Below are positions 62,965 through 64,000 of a stretch of DNA of 64,000 nt, piece after piece. The notes beneath the pieces were generated by a model, which worked only from the letters and a program-made list of their open reading frames with translations, was not told the origin of the DNA and did no database searches. The position numbers and the translations under genes were made by a program. The DNA is from CAYZJR01 sp964503045. GTDB taxonomy: Bacteria; Cyanobacteriota; Vampirovibrionia; Obscuribacterales; Obscuribacteraceae. How positions within the stretch are numbered: position 1 is the first letter of the stretch; every line of letters begins with the position of its first letter. The stretch lies in contig CAZCZI010000027.1 in NCBI GenBank assembly GCA_964503045.1, forward strand, positions 1-64,000, read 5' to 3'.

Positions 62965-64000
62965 ATGAGTCGAGTCGAAGCTTCGTTTTTTTCTGACAAT
63001 ACCCAAAACAGAGCACCCTTATCAGGTGATAACACGCCGTTTGTTGCTGAATCACTGAAGTCTTTTCGAGACATAAACAAGCAAAGTACCTCCGTTCTTA
63101 ATGAGTTTCGCGGGAAACATGGAGACCTCATTCTTGTTGGCGTGGAGGATGCGCAAAGAAAAACCGCTGCTGTCGAATCGCCAGTGAGAGTCAGAGACAA
63201 CTCTGATGGATCCTCGATTTCACTTGAGCGGCAAGGAGATGGGCGTGAACACCCAATCAAGATAGTGCACGCCGACGGTAGTTCGACCGAGTATGACTAC
63301 GATCAGTCCGGTAAACTGAAAGGCGTTGTCGAATTCGACACATCAGGCAAGCAGTTTTCTCACTACGAAGCTGGGGATGGAAGTCGTGGTGCTTGGGTTC
63401 GCGTGGGTGACCAGCCCGCACAACTTCCTGCTGTTATATACGGAACATTGACGGTTGACGATCAGGGCAATCATTCTTTTCGAGAGCGAGACGGATCTAC
63501 TTTTGTTCGAACAGCTGATGGAAGCATGTTCAAAACGAATATCTTTGGAGTGGTGGTGTTCGAAGACAGAGTGACGGAACAAGAAAAGCGATCTGCGACA
63601 AACACTGGTAAGGACACCAACGATCCACCTGAAGCAGTCGAACAAGTGAGGTCACAAGACAAAAGTCAGCCGAATGCAGATTTCGTGGACGCGATCAATC
63701 GCGAGAGCATGGAGCCACATCCTGATAAGGCTGAAGTCATACGAATGATAGAGAAAGCATTTCACGATAATCCCGAGTTGCAAAAACGGCTGCGCGATCC
63801 CACAACGACAGACGACAAGCAGTTTGCTGAAAGATTTGAGGCGGCTGCACATCGCTGTTTCCCTACTGCTCAAGATTACGGGCGATATATAGAACCACTG
63901 ATCACGAAGGGCGAGCTTCCCTTGGAAGCGCAATCCGAACTCTACAGCAACGATCTGCGCGGATTCTTGAAAGATGTTGTAGCGTCAACCTTCGCTGAAA
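62965..64000 (+). CDS. Annexin-like/YD-type protein, 3' end outside window
   Basis: Starts at the ATG 62965 with AAGGAGG 4 bases upstream and remains open to the right edge (345 codons visible). Residues about 70-200 are beta-rich YD/Rhs-like (ADGSSTEYDYDQSGKLKGV), the same style as the C-terminus of the gene at 54501. From about 250 it aligns with the middle of that protein (VIRMIEKAFHDNPELQKRLRDP against VIRDIEQAFKEDPSLKERL; short cores quoted), and the last visible residues enter an annexin-like repeat (LYSNDLRGFLKDV). So it is a paralogue with the beta part placed first. No signal peptide. Divergent from the kinase gene and carrying the same operator. Confidence 0.8.
   Translation, partial: MSRVEASFFSDNTQNRAPLSGDNTPFVAESLKSFRDINKQSTSVLNEFRGKHGDLILVGVEDAQRKTAAVESPVRVRDNSDGSSISLERQGDGREHPIKIVHADGSSTEYDYDQSGKLKGVVEFDTSGKQFSHYEAGDGSRGAWVRVGDQPAQLPAVIYGTLTVDDQGNHSFRERDGSTFVRTADGSMFKTNIFGVVVFEDRVTEQEKRSATNTGKDTNDPPEAVEQVRSQDKSQPNADFVDAINRESMEPHPDKAEVIRMIEKAFHDNPELQKRLRDPTTTDDKQFAERFEAAAHRCFPTAQDYGRYIEPLITKGELPLEAQSELYSNDLRGFLKDVVASTFAE

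Noticed and set aside
1..64000. tRNA, rRNA, IS elements, prophage or replication origin
   Set aside because: None recognised by eye; no transposase, integrase, dnaA boxes in cluster or rRNA sequence seen. A tRNA scan would be needed to be certain.

Overview
The window reads as a gene-dense chromosomal segment of a free-living bacterium with an outer membrane. There are no phage, plasmid or IS genes, no rRNA, and I recognised no tRNA. The best taxonomic guess is a non-photosynthetic relative of cyanobacteria (Vampirovibrionia/'Melainabacteria', Obscuribacterales-like). It rests on the style of the gene set: many secreted TPR and hypothetical proteins, Hanks kinases with LRRs, annexin-repeat giants and a TolC/MacB export system. 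It is not proven; pyrG, gatC and corA would be the markers to place it. Three runs of 100 N (6762-6861, 27791-27890, 48777-48876) are scaffold gaps, and each one breaks a gene.

Layout. 1-3.6 kb: secreted/lipoprotein unknowns, an RlaP-type nucleotidyltransferase and a secreted esterase. 3.7-6.9 kb: a lone VirB4-family protein whose Walker motifs are lost, and an unknown gene across an assembly join. 7.0-12.6 kb: an NDH-2 dehydrogenase fused to cNMP-binding and CBS domains, a DUF4241/ABM/TPR group, and a double-ACT regulator. 12.55-20.54 kb: a tightly packed minus-strand operon of nine genes. In order of transcription these are SPFH-SHOCT, two zinc-ribbon DUF4178 proteins, a 44-residue membrane peptide, DUF350, a membrane spermidine-synthase-like protein, a Tat-type FAD amine-oxidase-like protein, a polytopic membrane protein and a Nudix hydrolase. 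20.9-27 kb: a TolC-HlyD-MacB-type tripartite exporter with a secreted partner. 27-30 kb: a YHYH protein with a Gly/Pro repeat tail, and a fasciclin protein. 30.1-39 kb: four tandem transmembrane Ser/Thr kinases with C-terminal leucine-rich repeats, preceded by the decayed 3' end of a fifth. 39-54.5 kb: mixed metabolism and transport (aldehyde dehydrogenase, GT39, MFS exporter, DUF1152, CorA, CTP synthase, GatC, Na/Ca exchanger).

54.5-64 kb is the most unusual part. A 1988-residue protein carries annexin-like repeats (one with the canonical type II calcium motif), glycine-zipper membrane segments, a 5 x 15-residue tandem repeat and an Rhs/YD-like beta tail. Upstream of it lie an OmpR/PhoB-type response regulator and its histidine kinase. 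Divergent from the kinase is a second, related gene that runs off the right edge. Both annexin-like genes are preceded by the same 7-4-7 direct repeat (17 identical bases), placed 10-11 bases upstream of a possible -10 box as a PhoB-type activator site would be. I infer a two-component regulon whose targets are bacterial annexin-like giant proteins.
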